DNA from: an uncultured Muribaculaceae bacterium
Lineage (GTDB): Bacteria > Bacteroidota > Bacteroidia > Bacteroidales > Muribaculaceae
Direction of reading: 5' to 3'
Length of the DNA stretch: 64,000 bases
NCBI GenBank assembly: GCA_910579035.1
Contig: CAJTSR010000014.1
Coordinates: 14,448 to 78,447, forward strand
Shown: positions 53,476 through 63,700 of the stretch, piece after piece
Numbering within the stretch: position 1 is the first letter of the stretch
Layout: every line of letters starts with the position of its first letter
Notes under the pieces: model-generated
Databases searched by the model: none
The model's input: only the letters and a program-made list of their open reading frames with translations
Told to the model about the DNA's origin: nothing
Translations under genes and position numbers: made by a program

Positions 53476-56400
53476 ATGAGAAAGCATCTAATCGCGACCG
53501 CGCTTCTGATGGCCGGCCTGCCGGCGGCGACCCCCTCCGCCTGGGCCGAGCCCCAGCCGCAGCACCAGAGCCAGGGGACAGTCCTGGTTCAGGGCACCGT
53601 CCTGGACGAGAACAACGAGCCGGTGATCGGCGCCTCCGTCGTCCAGAAGGGCGCCCGGGGCAACGCCGTTGCCACCGACGCCTTCGGCAACTTCAAGCTC
53701 CGCGTCCCCGCCGGGGCCCAGCTCGAGTTCAGCTACGCGGGCTACAAGACCTCCTACGTGGCCGCCTCCGACGGCATGACCGTCTACCTCCAGCCCACCA
53801 CCGAGCAGCTCAACGAGCTCGTCGCCATCGGCTACGGCAGCCAGAAGCGCGCCAACCTCACCGGCGCAGTCGCCACCGTCGACGTCGCCAAGACTATGGA
53901 CGACCGTGTTACCGGCGACGTTGCCAAGGCTCTTCAGGGAGCCGTACCCGGTCTTACCGTGACTACCAATACCGGCGCTATCAGCTCTGCCGGTAATGCC
54001 ACCATCAAGATTCGCGGCTTGGGTACTCTGTCGAACGGACAGACCTCGAATCCCCTTATCGTTGTCGACGGCGTGCCCGTGGACGATATGTCGTTTGTGA
54101 ATCCTGACGACATCGCTGAAATCTCCGTGCTCAAAGACGCTGCTTCTGCCTCGATTTACGGTACCCGCGCGGCATTCGGTGTTATTCTTATCACCACCAA
54201 GAATGCCGGAACCAAGGATAAAGTTTCTGTAAAATATTCTAACAACTTCGCATGGAGCCGTGCAACTGTGCTGCCCGAATATTCTTCGGTTCCGCAGCAG
54301 CTTCGCGCTCTTATGCAGGCCAATAACCGAGCCGGTGTTCCCAACGAGCTTTTCGGTATGGATTTCGACCAGCTTATGCCTTATGCCGAAGCATGGGAAA
54401 AGCAGAACAGCGGTCCTCGCGGTTATGGCGAAATGCGCAAGTTCCAGGACTGGGATAATGTGGGTGACTACTATGTGAACGAAGACGGCTCGGGTGCTCT
54501 CTACTATGCAAACTGGGACGTGGCAGGTATTCTGTTCCGCGCAGCTCCCTCGAGCAAGCATAATGTCAGCCTCGAAGGCACAAGCGGCAAGACTTCCTAC
54601 CGTCTTTCTTTCGGTTATGACAGCCGCGAAGGTACCATCGCTTTTAACCCTCCGACAATGAAGCGCTACAATGTTACCGCCAATATCAACACTGAGATTT
54701 TCTCTTGGTGGAAGGCCGGTGTGCGCTTCTCTTTTGGCGACAAAGTTTATGATGGACCAAACTACTGGCGCAATCCTTATACTTACGGCTGGCGCTGGGG
54801 AAGCTATTTTGGCCCCTATGGCTATATGCGTGATAAGGAAGGCGTGGCATACGACTGTAACAGTGCTGTAGGCTATGCAAAAACCGGCGGTTTCTTCAAG
54901 GATGATGCTACCGATACCCGACTTCAGGCTTATACCGACATCAAACCGTTCAAGGGCTTTACCCTGCATGCCGACTTTACTTATGACCTGCAGAACTACA
55001 ATGCTCGATCGGCAGCTTTGCCTGTTACTGTATGGAACACATGGAACGGCAATATCAGCGAACCCTCGGTTCAGCGTAATATAAACGGCACATGGGCAAA
55101 AGAAACCAACAGTCGCAGCAATCTTTGGACTGTGAACGTGTTCGGAACATATGAACACAGCTTTATGGACGCCCTCAACCTAAAGGTTATGGCCGGTGGA
55201 ACAGCCGAGCGCTACCAATACAGTGAATTCTCTGCGACCCAAAACGTTCTTCAGAATGTAGACCAACCATTCCTTGGTCTTACTACCGGTGGCCCGAACT
55301 CAGACCAGAAGCAGGTTTCCAATGCTCGTAATCATCGAGCAACAGCCGGTTTCTTCGGACGTATCAATCTTGACTGGAAAGGTATCTATCTTCTGGAATT
55401 TAACGGTCGCTATGACGGCTCAAGCCGCTTCCCTGCAGCTGACCAGTGGGCATTCTTCCCCTCGTTCTCGGCAGGTTACCGCTTCACAGAAGAAGGTTAC
55501 TTCAAGAGCCTTGGTATAGACAATGTGCTCAGCAATGGTAAGATCCGTGCTTCTTACGGCCATATCGGCAATGAGGCTATCGGTACCAATGCGTTCCTCT
55601 CTACTATCGGCACAGGCACACTGAGTTGGCTTTACTCAGGCAATAGCATCAAGTACTGTGGCATGCCCGGTCTTGTGTCGAGCACTCTTACATGGGAACG
55701 TGTAATCACCACCGACGTGGGTGCTGACCTTGGCTTCTTCAACAATTCGCTCAATCTGACATTCGACTGGTTCCAGCGTGATACCAAGGATATGCTTGCT
55801 CCTTCGCAGACACTACCCTCGGTTCTTGGTGCTTCTGCTCCTACAGGCAACAACGGTTCGCTCCGTACTCGTGGTTGGGAAATCGGTATCGGCTGGAACC
55901 ACAGCTTCGGTGATGCCGACGTTTATGCCAACTTCAATATATATGACGGCAAGACCACTGTTACAGAATATCGCAATGACGCGGGCCTTATCAACAACTT
56001 CTATACAGGTAAGACCTATGGCGAAATCTGGGGCTTTGAAACTGACCGTTACTTTGAAGAAAGTGATTTTAGCGGCAAGGACGAAAAAGGTAACTGGACA
56101 CCGGTAGACGGCGTGGCAAACCAACATGCACTTCAAATAGGAAACTTTAAGTATGGTCCTGGTGACATCAAGTTTGCCGACCTCGACGGTGACGGATTTA
56201 TCAACGGCGGTCTTGACGGTGTATATAGGCTTGATGGTAAGCTATATGTTCCTAAATCTTCACTTCCTAAAGGTTATAGCGGCTCTATGTTTGGCAACTT
56301 TATTGTGGTTGACGGAGAGGCTTACGATGCTATCGTAAATAACAAAAATTCCGAACGTGTAGGTACCGGTACTCTCGACAACCACGGCGACCTTAAGGTT

Positions 56401-57000
56401 ATAGGTAATGCCGCTCCCCGCTATGAATATTCGTTCCGCCTTGGCGGTGCTTGGAAAGGCTTCGATATCGATATGTTCTTCCAGGGTGTTGGCAAGCGCG
56501 ATATGTGGTCGACCTCAGCCTTTGTAATGCCGATGACTCGTGGTGCAGATGCTACCTATGCCAATATGGAATCGTACAACAAGATGATTTTCGGCGACAA
56601 TAATCAGATTATCGGCTATGAAATCGATCAGAATAACAAGTATCCTTGTATGTTCTCAGGATCCGCTTCTGCCGGCACTATCAGCGGTATTGGTCAGGGT
56701 CGTTTCAACTTCTATCCACAGACCCGCTACCTGATGAATATGTCCTATTTGCGTTTCAAGAGCTTGACCGTAGGTTACACTCTGCCTACAAATCTTACTC
56801 AGAAAGCTCTTATCCAGAAGGCTCGCATCTACTTCAATGCAGAAAATCTCTGCCTGCTTTACAATGGTATGAAGGATTATCCTATCGACCCCGAAGTTGG
56901 CTCGTCGTGGAAGACTTCTTCTTCATGGGCTGATGGCACATTCGGTCGCAGCGAGCCGATGAACCGTTCTTTCTCCTTCGGTATCCAAGTAACCCTCTAA
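53476..57000 (+). CDS. SusC/RagA-family TonB-dependent outer-membrane transporter (left, complete copy)
   Basis: The ATG at 53476 gives 1174 residues with signal peptide MRKHLIATALLMAGLPAATP. A carboxypeptidase-regulatory-like domain follows (about 38-105: VLVQGTVLDENNEPVIGASV), then a TonB-box-like segment (LNELVAIGYGSQKRANLTGA), the plug (ALQGAVPGLTV, NPLIVVDGVPVDD, ISVLKDAASASIYGTRA) and the barrel. It imports large ligands with the SusD lipoprotein encoded 24 nt downstream. Codons to about residue 138 are almost all C/G-ending, and the remainder uses far more T-ending codons. The last 93 nt of the GC-rich part recur inverted in the right-hand susC. Confidence 0.95.
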   Translation: MRKHLIATALLMAGLPAATPSAWAEPQPQHQSQGTVLVQGTVLDENNEPVIGASVVQKGARGNAVATDAFGNFKLRVPAGAQLEFSYAGYKTSYVAASDGMTVYLQPTTEQLNELVAIGYGSQKRANLTGAVATVDVAKTMDDRVTGDVAKALQGAVPGLTVTTNTGAISSAGNATIKIRGLGTLSNGQTSNPLIVVDGVPVDDMSFVNPDDIAEISVLKDAASASIYGTRAAFGVILITTKNAGTKDKVSVKYSNNFAWSRATVLPEYSSVPQQLRALMQANNRAGVPNELFGMDFDQLMPYAEAWEKQNSGPRGYGEMRKFQDWDNVGDYYVNEDGSGALYYANWDVAGILFRAAPSSKHNVSLEGTSGKTSYRLSFGYDSREGTIAFNPPTMKRYNVTANINTEIFSWWKAGVRFSFGDKVYDGPNYWRNPYTYGWRWGSYFGPYGYMRDKEGVAYDCNSAVGYAKTGGFFKDDATDTRLQAYTDIKPFKGFTLHADFTYDLQNYNARSAALPVTVWNTWNGNISEPSVQRNINGTWAKETNSRSNLWTVNVFGTYEHSFMDALNLKVMAGGTAERYQYSEFSATQNVLQNVDQPFLGLTTGGPNSDQKQVSNARNHRATAGFFGRINLDWKGIYLLEFNGRYDGSSRFPAADQWAFFPSFSAGYRFTEEGYFKSLGIDNVLSNGKIRASYGHIGNEAIGTNAFLSTIGTGTLSWLYSGNSIKYCGMPGLVSSTLTWERVITTDVGADLGFFNNSLNLTFDWFQRDTKDMLAPSQTLPSVLGASAPTGNNGSLRTRGWEIGIGWNHSFGDADVYANFNIYDGKTTVTEYRNDAGLINNFYTGKTYGEIWGFETDRYFEESDFSGKDEKGNWTPVDGVANQHALQIGNFKYGPGDIKFADLDGDGFINGGLDGVYRLDGKLYVPKSSLPKGYSGSMFGNFIVVDGEAYDAIVNNKNSERVGTGTLDNHGDLKVIGNAAPRYEYSFRLGGAWKGFDIDMFFQGVGKRDMWSTSAFVMPMTRGADATYANMESYNKMIFGDNNQIIGYEIDQNNKYPCMFSGSASAGTISGIGQGRFNFYPQTRYLMNMSYLRFKSLTVGYTLPTNLTQKALIQKARIYFNAENLCLLYNGMKDYPIDPEVGSSWKTSSSWADGTFGRSEPMNRSFSFGIQVTL
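53797..53889 (+). repeat. Left inverted repeat within susC (at least 93 bp)
   Basis: These 93 bases are identical, in inverted orientation, to 63908-64000. They encode TTEQLNELVAIGYGSQKRAN and the following LTGAVATVDVA. Identity stops abruptly at 53890 on the inner side. The outer limit cannot be seen because the right copy runs off the window. This is the probable recombination region of the SusC/SusD inversion. Confidence 0.9.
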
Positions 57001-57024
57001 CAACCCTTAACTCAGACAACGACA

Positions 57025-58779
57025 ATGAAAAATATATTATCAGCAGCAATGCTTGCCGTGGTTGGGCTGTCGCTTACGGGGTGTGACGATCTTCTCGATA
57101 ACAACCGTTATCCTGAAACATTAATCGTCGACAGCCCTCAGTATTGGGACAATCCCGACAACTGCGAGCTTCAGGTAAACCGTTACTATCAGTATTTCTA
57201 TGGTTACGGAAGCGGGCAGTCCACCGGTAGCTTCTACTTCCAGACACTGACCGACGACCAGTGCGCAGGTGGCTTCACCAACTGGAAGTTTACAGCCGTG
57301 CCGTCGAGTAGCGGTAGCTACGACAATATGTATACTCGCATACGTGGTTGCAACATTATAATCGAAAAAGTGCAGGCTTCTGCGCTTACTGATGCACAGA
57401 AAGCAAACTACATCGGTATAGCTCGCCTTTACAGAGGCTATGAATATTACAACCTCGTGCGCCAGTACGGAGATGTGATTCTCGTAGACCATGTGCTCGA
57501 CGTGAACTCGCCAGAGCTTTACGCCGCCCGCACAGACCGCAGGACTGTGATGGACTTCGCATATGAAGATCTGAAATATGCCAGCGATAATATCACTCTG
57601 CAGAGAGGCATACAGAAATTCTCCAAGGATCTCGCTCTTGCCATGCTCAGCAACCTGTGCCTCTTCGAAGGAACATTCTGGAAGTACTGTACAAAGGCAG
57701 AGAACTATTACGATCCCGACCCCGAACGTGCGAAAAAGTATCTTGAACTTTGCGTTACTCATAGCGCGCCGCTGCTTGACGCATATCCTATCGGTGACAA
57801 CTACCGTGCGCTTTACAACTCGGCTTGGACTGCTGACGCAGGTGCGGGCATTACGGGACTCAGCAATAATCCTGAAGTGATCTTCGCAACCGAGTATAAA
57901 ATCGACGTGTTCATGCAGGGTCTTATAGCCTACACTTGCTCGTCGAGCACAATCAATGGTCTTTCAAAGGATGCTTTCGACGCATATCTCTTCAAGGACG
58001 GTCTGCCCAAGTCTAAAACGAGTATGAATACAACTGACGTTGGTATTCCTCAGGAATCGGTAGAAGGAGCTGTGGACAAAGGCCCGGGTCTTTGTATCCA
58101 GAACCTGCTCGACGTTCGTGACGGCCGCCTCGCCCAGACCACCGACCCGTATATATATTATAAAAATATGACATGGGCACGCAGCGGGGCCAATCCTATG
58201 ACTTCTGCATCAGGTTATGGCGTCAGCAAGTACGACAATGTTAATATGCCGCTTAAAAACCGTATTAACATTGGCCAGAGCTATACATGCTCGCCGCAGT
58301 ACTGGGGTGCTGTGATTGCTCTGAACTACGCCGAGGCAAAGGCTGAGCTTGGCACTCTTAACGATGACGATATGAATAAGACGCTCAACAAGCTCTATGC
58401 CCGCGCCGATCTGCCCGCACAAACCGTGGCTTCGCTTTCGGCCATTAACGACGATGCCAACAATATGGGCGTTAGCAGCCTTATCTGGGAAGTGCGCCGT
58501 TGCCGCCGTTGCGAGCTGATTATGGACTACGACTATCGTTACTGGGACCTTATCCGCTGGCACAAGCTTGACCTTTTGGACAACACCAAGTATCCCAACG
58601 TGCTTCTCGGTGCTAACGTCACAGGTGCTCCTGTGGCTCCGGAAGTGGTAACCGGTGCTTACATCAACGCCACATACGGCAAAAACCGTATCTTTGAGCC
58701 GCGTCAGTACCAATATCCATTACCATCTAATCAATTGAACCTCAATAAGCAGCTTGAGCAGAACGCTCTTTGGAAGTAA
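57025..58779 (+). CDS. SusD/RagB-family surface glycan-binding lipoprotein (left copy)
   Basis: The 584-residue lipoprotein (lipobox LSLTGCDDLL, Cys20) caps the SusC pore and captures ligand. SusD helices with TPR-like packing are visible (ARLYRGYEYYNLVRQYGDVI), and the C-terminal part has SSLIWEVRRCRRCELIMDYD and YWDLIRWHKLDLLD, followed by the usual FEPRQYQYPLPSNQLNLN ending. It lies 24 nt after susC. It is clearly homologous to the right-hand SusD, so the two pairs are paralogous cassettes. Ligand unknown; no carbohydrate-active enzymes are linked. Confidence 0.95.
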   Translation: MKNILSAAMLAVVGLSLTGCDDLLDNNRYPETLIVDSPQYWDNPDNCELQVNRYYQYFYGYGSGQSTGSFYFQTLTDDQCAGGFTNWKFTAVPSSSGSYDNMYTRIRGCNIIIEKVQASALTDAQKANYIGIARLYRGYEYYNLVRQYGDVILVDHVLDVNSPELYAARTDRRTVMDFAYEDLKYASDNITLQRGIQKFSKDLALAMLSNLCLFEGTFWKYCTKAENYYDPDPERAKKYLELCVTHSAPLLDAYPIGDNYRALYNSAWTADAGAGITGLSNNPEVIFATEYKIDVFMQGLIAYTCSSSTINGLSKDAFDAYLFKDGLPKSKTSMNTTDVGIPQESVEGAVDKGPGLCIQNLLDVRDGRLAQTTDPYIYYKNMTWARSGANPMTSASGYGVSKYDNVNMPLKNRINIGQSYTCSPQYWGAVIALNYAEAKAELGTLNDDDMNKTLNKLYARADLPAQTVASLSAINDDANNMGVSSLIWEVRRCRRCELIMDYDYRYWDLIRWHKLDLLDNTKYPNVLLGANVTGAPVAPEVVTGAYINATYGKNRIFEPRQYQYPLPSNQLNLNKQLEQNALWK

Positions 58780-58801
58780 AAGCATTGCAGCTCCATAGAT
58801 G

Positions 58802-58837
58802 GGAGGGCGCCTTTGCAGGCGCCCTCCTTTTGTTTTT
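58802..58837 (+). terminator. Terminator after the left SusD gene
   Basis: GGAGGGCGCC (58802-58811) and GGCGCCCTCC (58818-58827) form a perfect 10-bp stem with loop TTTGCA, followed by TTTTGTTTTT. Confidence 0.9.
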
Positions 58838-58962
58838 ACCTATTTATGGAGAATCAAAATATTTGCGAATTTTAGGTCATTTTACGCTTGATCATTATGA
58901 AACGACTTATTTTAGATAATCTCTTAATATGTTATACATTTAAGGCTCGGTTTTGCAAAAAT

Positions 58963-59000
58963 ACTAAAAAAGGCGCTTTTGATGAAGCGCCTTTTTTAGT
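58963..59000. terminator. Bidirectional terminator after the right SusD gene
   Basis: ACTAAAAAAGGCGCTT (58963-58978) and AAGCGCCTTTTTTAGT (58985-59000) form a perfect 16-bp stem around a 6-nt loop, with U-runs on both strands. With the terminator at 58802-58837 it insulates the two convergent SusC/SusD units from each other. Confidence 0.9.
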
Positions 59001-59013
59001 TGATAGGCAGGTT

Positions 59014-60753
59014 TTACCAGCCGGGGTTCTGTTTCAGACTCTGGTTTAGCTGTATCTGCCCCGAAGGTATCGGGTAGAGGTACTGGCGTTCTTCGAACTT
59101 ACGTGTTGTGCCATAAGCAGCATCAAGATAACCGCCTATATTGCCAACAGTAACAGGCGACGCGCTTACATTAGCGCCAAGAGCGATGTTGGGGTGCTTG
59201 GTGCTGTCGAGGAGTTCAAGCTGATGCCAGCGAACAAGGTCCCAGTAGCGTATACCTTTGTCGAATATAAATTCGCAACGGCGGCAGCGACGGATTTCCC
59301 ATATAAGACTGCTTACGTTCATATTGTTGGCCGAATCGTTCATAGTGCTGAGGCCGTTCACAGTCTGTTCAGGCAGTCCTGCACGCTTGAAAATCTTGTT
59401 CATAGTCTTGGTCAGATCACCGTCTGTCAAAGTGCCGAGTTCGGCTTTAGCCTCAACATAATCCATAGCTATGAGGGCTCCCCAGTAAAGGGGTGCGCAT
59501 GTATAGTTCTTGATGGTTGTAGTGAACTCTTCGGACATCTCAGGATTATTGAACTTGTCTACACCATATCCGGTAAGAGATGTCATCAGCATCGAGTTAG
59601 GACGTTTATACTGCAATCCGTTATAGTACACGGCTGTATCGGTTATTGCTGATAGACGTGCATCGCGTACTTGCAGAGGCTCTTTGATCGAATAGTTGTA
59701 GAGCGGATTCTTGTCCTTGTCGGTAAGCGGATTTCCGTCAGCATCAAGGCGAGGGAAAGCCTTTCCAACGTCGCTCTTGTTCTCAGAGGTAAGTGCGAGC
59801 GGTTTGCCGTCAACGAAAAGATATGCGTCGAAAGCGTCCTTGGTCATACCTGCAACAGGTGATGAAGAGCTGGTATAATCGACAGTGCAATGCATCAACA
59901 CGTCCTTTTCATACTCTTTCATGAATATGATTTCGGAGTTTGCGCTGAGGGCGGCACGGAAAGAATTATAGATTGCCTTATAGTTATCTCCGATAGGATA
60001 CTTGTCAATCAAGGGCTCTGCGGCTGCAACGACTTCCTTGTAGTACTTTTCAGCACGGGCGTTGTCCTTCTGGTGGTACTTGGCATAAGATGCCTCGAAA
60101 AGACATACTTCAGATTTGATTGCAGCAGCGAGGTCGGCGCTGAAACGGTTCTTTGCAGCAGTAGTCGATATATTATCAACAGCGAATGAAAGGTCTGCGA
60201 GAGCATAGTCCATCACTTCGTTGCGGTTGGTTCTCGGCCCGAAGAGTTCTGCGTCGTCGGTGGGATCGAGAGCTTTAGTCACCAAAGGCACATCGCCATA
60301 TGCGCGTACAAGCAGATAATATTCATATCCGCGCATCATACGGGCTATCGCGGTATAGTTTGTCTTTTGGGATTCGGTAAGTGAACTGGCCGCCACTCCT
60401 TCTATTATGAGATTGGCGCTGCGTATTTCATTATACGGAGAGTTCCACGCGCTTGAAGAAGCTGGCACAGAGATATTCTTCCATGTTGTAAGCGACTGGC
60501 TGCTCGTGGCGTTTGCCTGGTCGTCGCTCAGATATTGGAAGTAGAATACGCCAGCACCGCTGCCATTACCATAGCCGCTGAATTCTTCATAGAAGCGGTT
60601 GATTTGGCCTTCCACGTTGCTGGGATTACTCCAGAACATCGGGTTTGCCACTTGCTGCGACAGAGGGTAGCGGTTGTCATTGAGGAAGTCGTCGCAGCTT
60701 GTCATAGAAGCTGCGGCTATGCCCAAGGCAACCAAGAAATATAATTTTTTCAT
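59014..60753 (-). CDS. SusD/RagB-family lipoprotein (right copy)
   Basis: The 579-residue lipoprotein (lipobox AASMTSCDDF, Cys20) parallels the left SusD: MFWSNPSNVEGQINRFYEEF, then MMRGYEYYLLVRAYGDVPLV, SSLIWEIRRCRRCEFIFDKG and RYWDLVRWHQLELLDSTKHP, ending FEERQYLYPIPSGQIQLNQS. It is cotranscribed with, and 22 nt downstream of, the right-hand susC on the minus strand. Whether it is expressed in this orientation depends on whether a promoter and signal sequence exist beyond the window edge. Confidence 0.95.
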   Translation of the reverse strand: MKKLYFLVALGIAAASMTSCDDFLNDNRYPLSQQVANPMFWSNPSNVEGQINRFYEEFSGYGNGSGAGVFYFQYLSDDQANATSSQSLTTWKNISVPASSSAWNSPYNEIRSANLIIEGVAASSLTESQKTNYTAIARMMRGYEYYLLVRAYGDVPLVTKALDPTDDAELFGPRTNRNEVMDYALADLSFAVDNISTTAAKNRFSADLAAAIKSEVCLFEASYAKYHQKDNARAEKYYKEVVAAAEPLIDKYPIGDNYKAIYNSFRAALSANSEIIFMKEYEKDVLMHCTVDYTSSSSPVAGMTKDAFDAYLFVDGKPLALTSENKSDVGKAFPRLDADGNPLTDKDKNPLYNYSIKEPLQVRDARLSAITDTAVYYNGLQYKRPNSMLMTSLTGYGVDKFNNPEMSEEFTTTIKNYTCAPLYWGALIAMDYVEAKAELGTLTDGDLTKTMNKIFKRAGLPEQTVNGLSTMNDSANNMNVSSLIWEIRRCRRCEFIFDKGIRYWDLVRWHQLELLDSTKHPNIALGANVSASPVTVGNIGGYLDAAYGTTRKFEERQYLYPIPSGQIQLNQSLKQNPGW

Positions 60754-60775
60754 TGTTTTGCAGTTTAAGAAGTTG

Positions 60776-63700
60776 TTAGAAACCTACCTGAATACCGAAC
60801 GAAAGTGTGCGCATCATCGGTACAGTACGTCCGAAGCCACCGTAACCGTCGTTAATGAGGCCTCCGAATGTTTGGTTGAGTTCGGGGTCGACGTGGATCT
60901 TGCGTGCTCCGTTATAGAGGAAGCAGAGATTGTCGGCGCTGAAGTAAACGCGAGCTCTCTGAATAAGGGCTTTCTTGGTTATCTCGGCAGGAAGAGTATA
61001 GCCTACTGTGAGGTTCTTAAAGCGGAGGTATGCCATATTCATCAGATATTTGCTCTGGGGATAGAAGTTCGAGTTACCAAGGCCGATATTGGGTATGTTA
61101 CCGGCAGATGCTCCGGCGCCCGACATCATATTGGGATAGTCGTTGTTCTGATCTACGATATAGTCTACGATATTGTATACAGGCATATCTTTTGAGTTGT
61201 CAACCTCGAGAACATAGCGGTTGTACGACTGCTGGTGCTCGAATGTGCCGAGGTTGGACGCAGCCATAGGAATGCTGAACGAACCGGTAGCCCACACGTT
61301 GCGCTTGCCCACACCTTGGAAGAACATATCGATATCGAAGCCTTTCCAAGCGCCGCCGATGCGGAGCGAGTATTCGAATCGGGGCAAAGCGTTGCCTATA
61401 ACCTTGAGGTCGCCATGGTTTTCTTTTGTACCCTTGCCTATGAGTGTAGAGTTGGGGTTGTCAACGATATCCTGATAAGTCTGGCCGTCTACTATGATGA
61501 AATTGCCGATACGGTCGCCTTTGTAACCTTCAGGGAGTGACGAAGCGGGTACATAGTATTTGCCATTGAGTTTGTATACTCCGGCAAGACCGTTGTTGAT
61601 ACGTCCGTCTCCGTCAAGGTCTTTATATTTCACGTCGCCGGGGCCATAGTGGAATCCCTTGATTGTTTCAAGACCTGTCTGATCGGCGATACCGGGTTTA
61701 TAGTTCCACGATCCGTCAGAATTCTGTCCGTCGAAATCGCTCTTTTCAAAATAGCGGTCCGTTTCAAAACCAAGGACATCACCATAATATGTGCCGGGAG
61801 TGTAGCCGTAGCCATAAGAATAGAGGAGTCCTGAGTCATCATTCCAGCGAGTAATCTTTGAGCGAGCGTCCGACAGAGCGAATGTCGCATATACGTCGGC
61901 ATCACCGAAGCTGTGGTTCCAACCAAGGCTGAGTTCCCAGCCACGGGTACGGAGCGAACCTGCATTCACGTATGGAGCTGATGTGCCAAGAACTGAAGGC
62001 AGAGTGGCGCCCGGGGCAAGCATATCCTTAGTGTCGCGCTGATACCAGTCAAAACCGAGGTTGAGCGAGTTGTCGAAAAATCCGAGGTCAATACCTACGT
62101 CGGTAGTAATGATGCGTTCCCAAGTAAGGCTTGAAGAAACCAGCTTAGGCATGGAGAACTCAGAAATCTTGTTTCCATTAACGAGCCAATGTGTGTCTGG
62201 CTTGGTTACTTGGCTTACTGTCTGCAAGAACTGATAGCTGCCAATAGCTTCGTTACCTACATGACCATACGATGCACGGAGCTTACCATTGCTTACAATA
62301 TGCTTTATTGGTTCAAAGTATGCCTCTTCAGAGAAGCGGTAACCGGCAGAGAACGAGGGGAAGAATGCCCACTGATCCTGTTCGGGGAAGCTGCTTGAAC
62401 CGTCATAACGACCGTTTGCTTCAAGAAGATAGATTCCCTTGTAATCATAGTTGATACGACCAAAGAAACCGGCTGTGGCGCTACGTGTGTGCGAGCCGTT
62501 CACATTGTACTGGTCGCCATCGGTAAGATTGATATTAGGCAGGTCATTGTCGAGCAGGCCGTTGCGCTGGGCATAGAAGTATTTACGCTCCCAACGTTCT
62601 GCTGTCGAACCAAGCATGATTTTAAGATTGTGGTTTTCAGCAAAAGTCTTGGCATAAGTGGCAAACACGTTCATATTCCACATTGTCGTGCGACGATTGC
62701 TCTGGGCCGCATAAGTGCTGCTGTATGTGTTGAAAACGCCGAAAGCATTGCTCGACCAGTTGTTCCACAATGTTCCAGGAACCTGTGCCGCGCTGCTGTT
62801 CATATTCATAAGTCCGTAGGTGAAGTCGGCCTGCAAGGTCAGACCAGGAATAATAGTAGCCTGCATCCAAGCCTGCATACGTGTCTGCGAAGATATGGTT
62901 TCATCCACATGGCCTGTTTCACGGATACCCTGTTCGTTACGGAAATAGCGGGGATTACCGTCAGAATCGCGTACATAACCATATGTTTCAAAGAACGACG
63001 GGAAACGCCACATATACTGGTAGGAGTTACGCTGCAAGTCGGGCGAGAAATATTCGCGCTGCGAGAAATTAACGCGGGCGCCAGCTTTAAGCCAAGAGAA
63101 AATCTCTGTCTGGATATTTGCGCTTGCATTGTAACGTTGAAGTTTTTCGGGGTTATAACGCATAAGGCCCTCCTTGCTGTCATATCCGAAACTTACACGG
63201 TAAGTGGATTTGCCTGAAGCTCCCTCAAGGCTTACATTATGCTTCTGCGCAGGAGCTGTTTGGAACAGAGTTTTGCCTGTGTCCCAGTCAGCGTAGCGAA
63301 TCCATGCGCCGGCATCTGTTATATAATAATCGCCGACATCGGAATCACTTTGGTAAGGACGCAGCTCGACAACACTGGTGTAAGGCTTGCCTCCGTGCTG
63401 TTCCTGCCATTTTTCAGCAAAAGGAAGCACGTCCCAGTAGTTCATACCGAAAACCTCGTAAGAACCGATTTTTCGGCCATAGGACTGAAGGGCAGTATTG
63501 AGGTCGGTAACAGTATTGGCAAACTTGGCATAATCGGTAGCCGAGTTCCAAGCGAAGTTATTAGAGTAGTTGATAGCTACTTTTTCTTTGCTTGTGCCCT
63601 GTTTGGTCGTTATAAGAATAACACCGAACGCTGCGCGGGTACCGTAAATGGCAGCCGAAGCGGCATCTTTCAATACCGAAATGTCGGCAACGTCATCGGG

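Noticed and set aside
53488..55158. 556-residue minus-strand frame inside the left susC
   Set aside because: Antisense to a well-supported TonB-dependent transporter; the frame results from the high GC of the first 400 bp.
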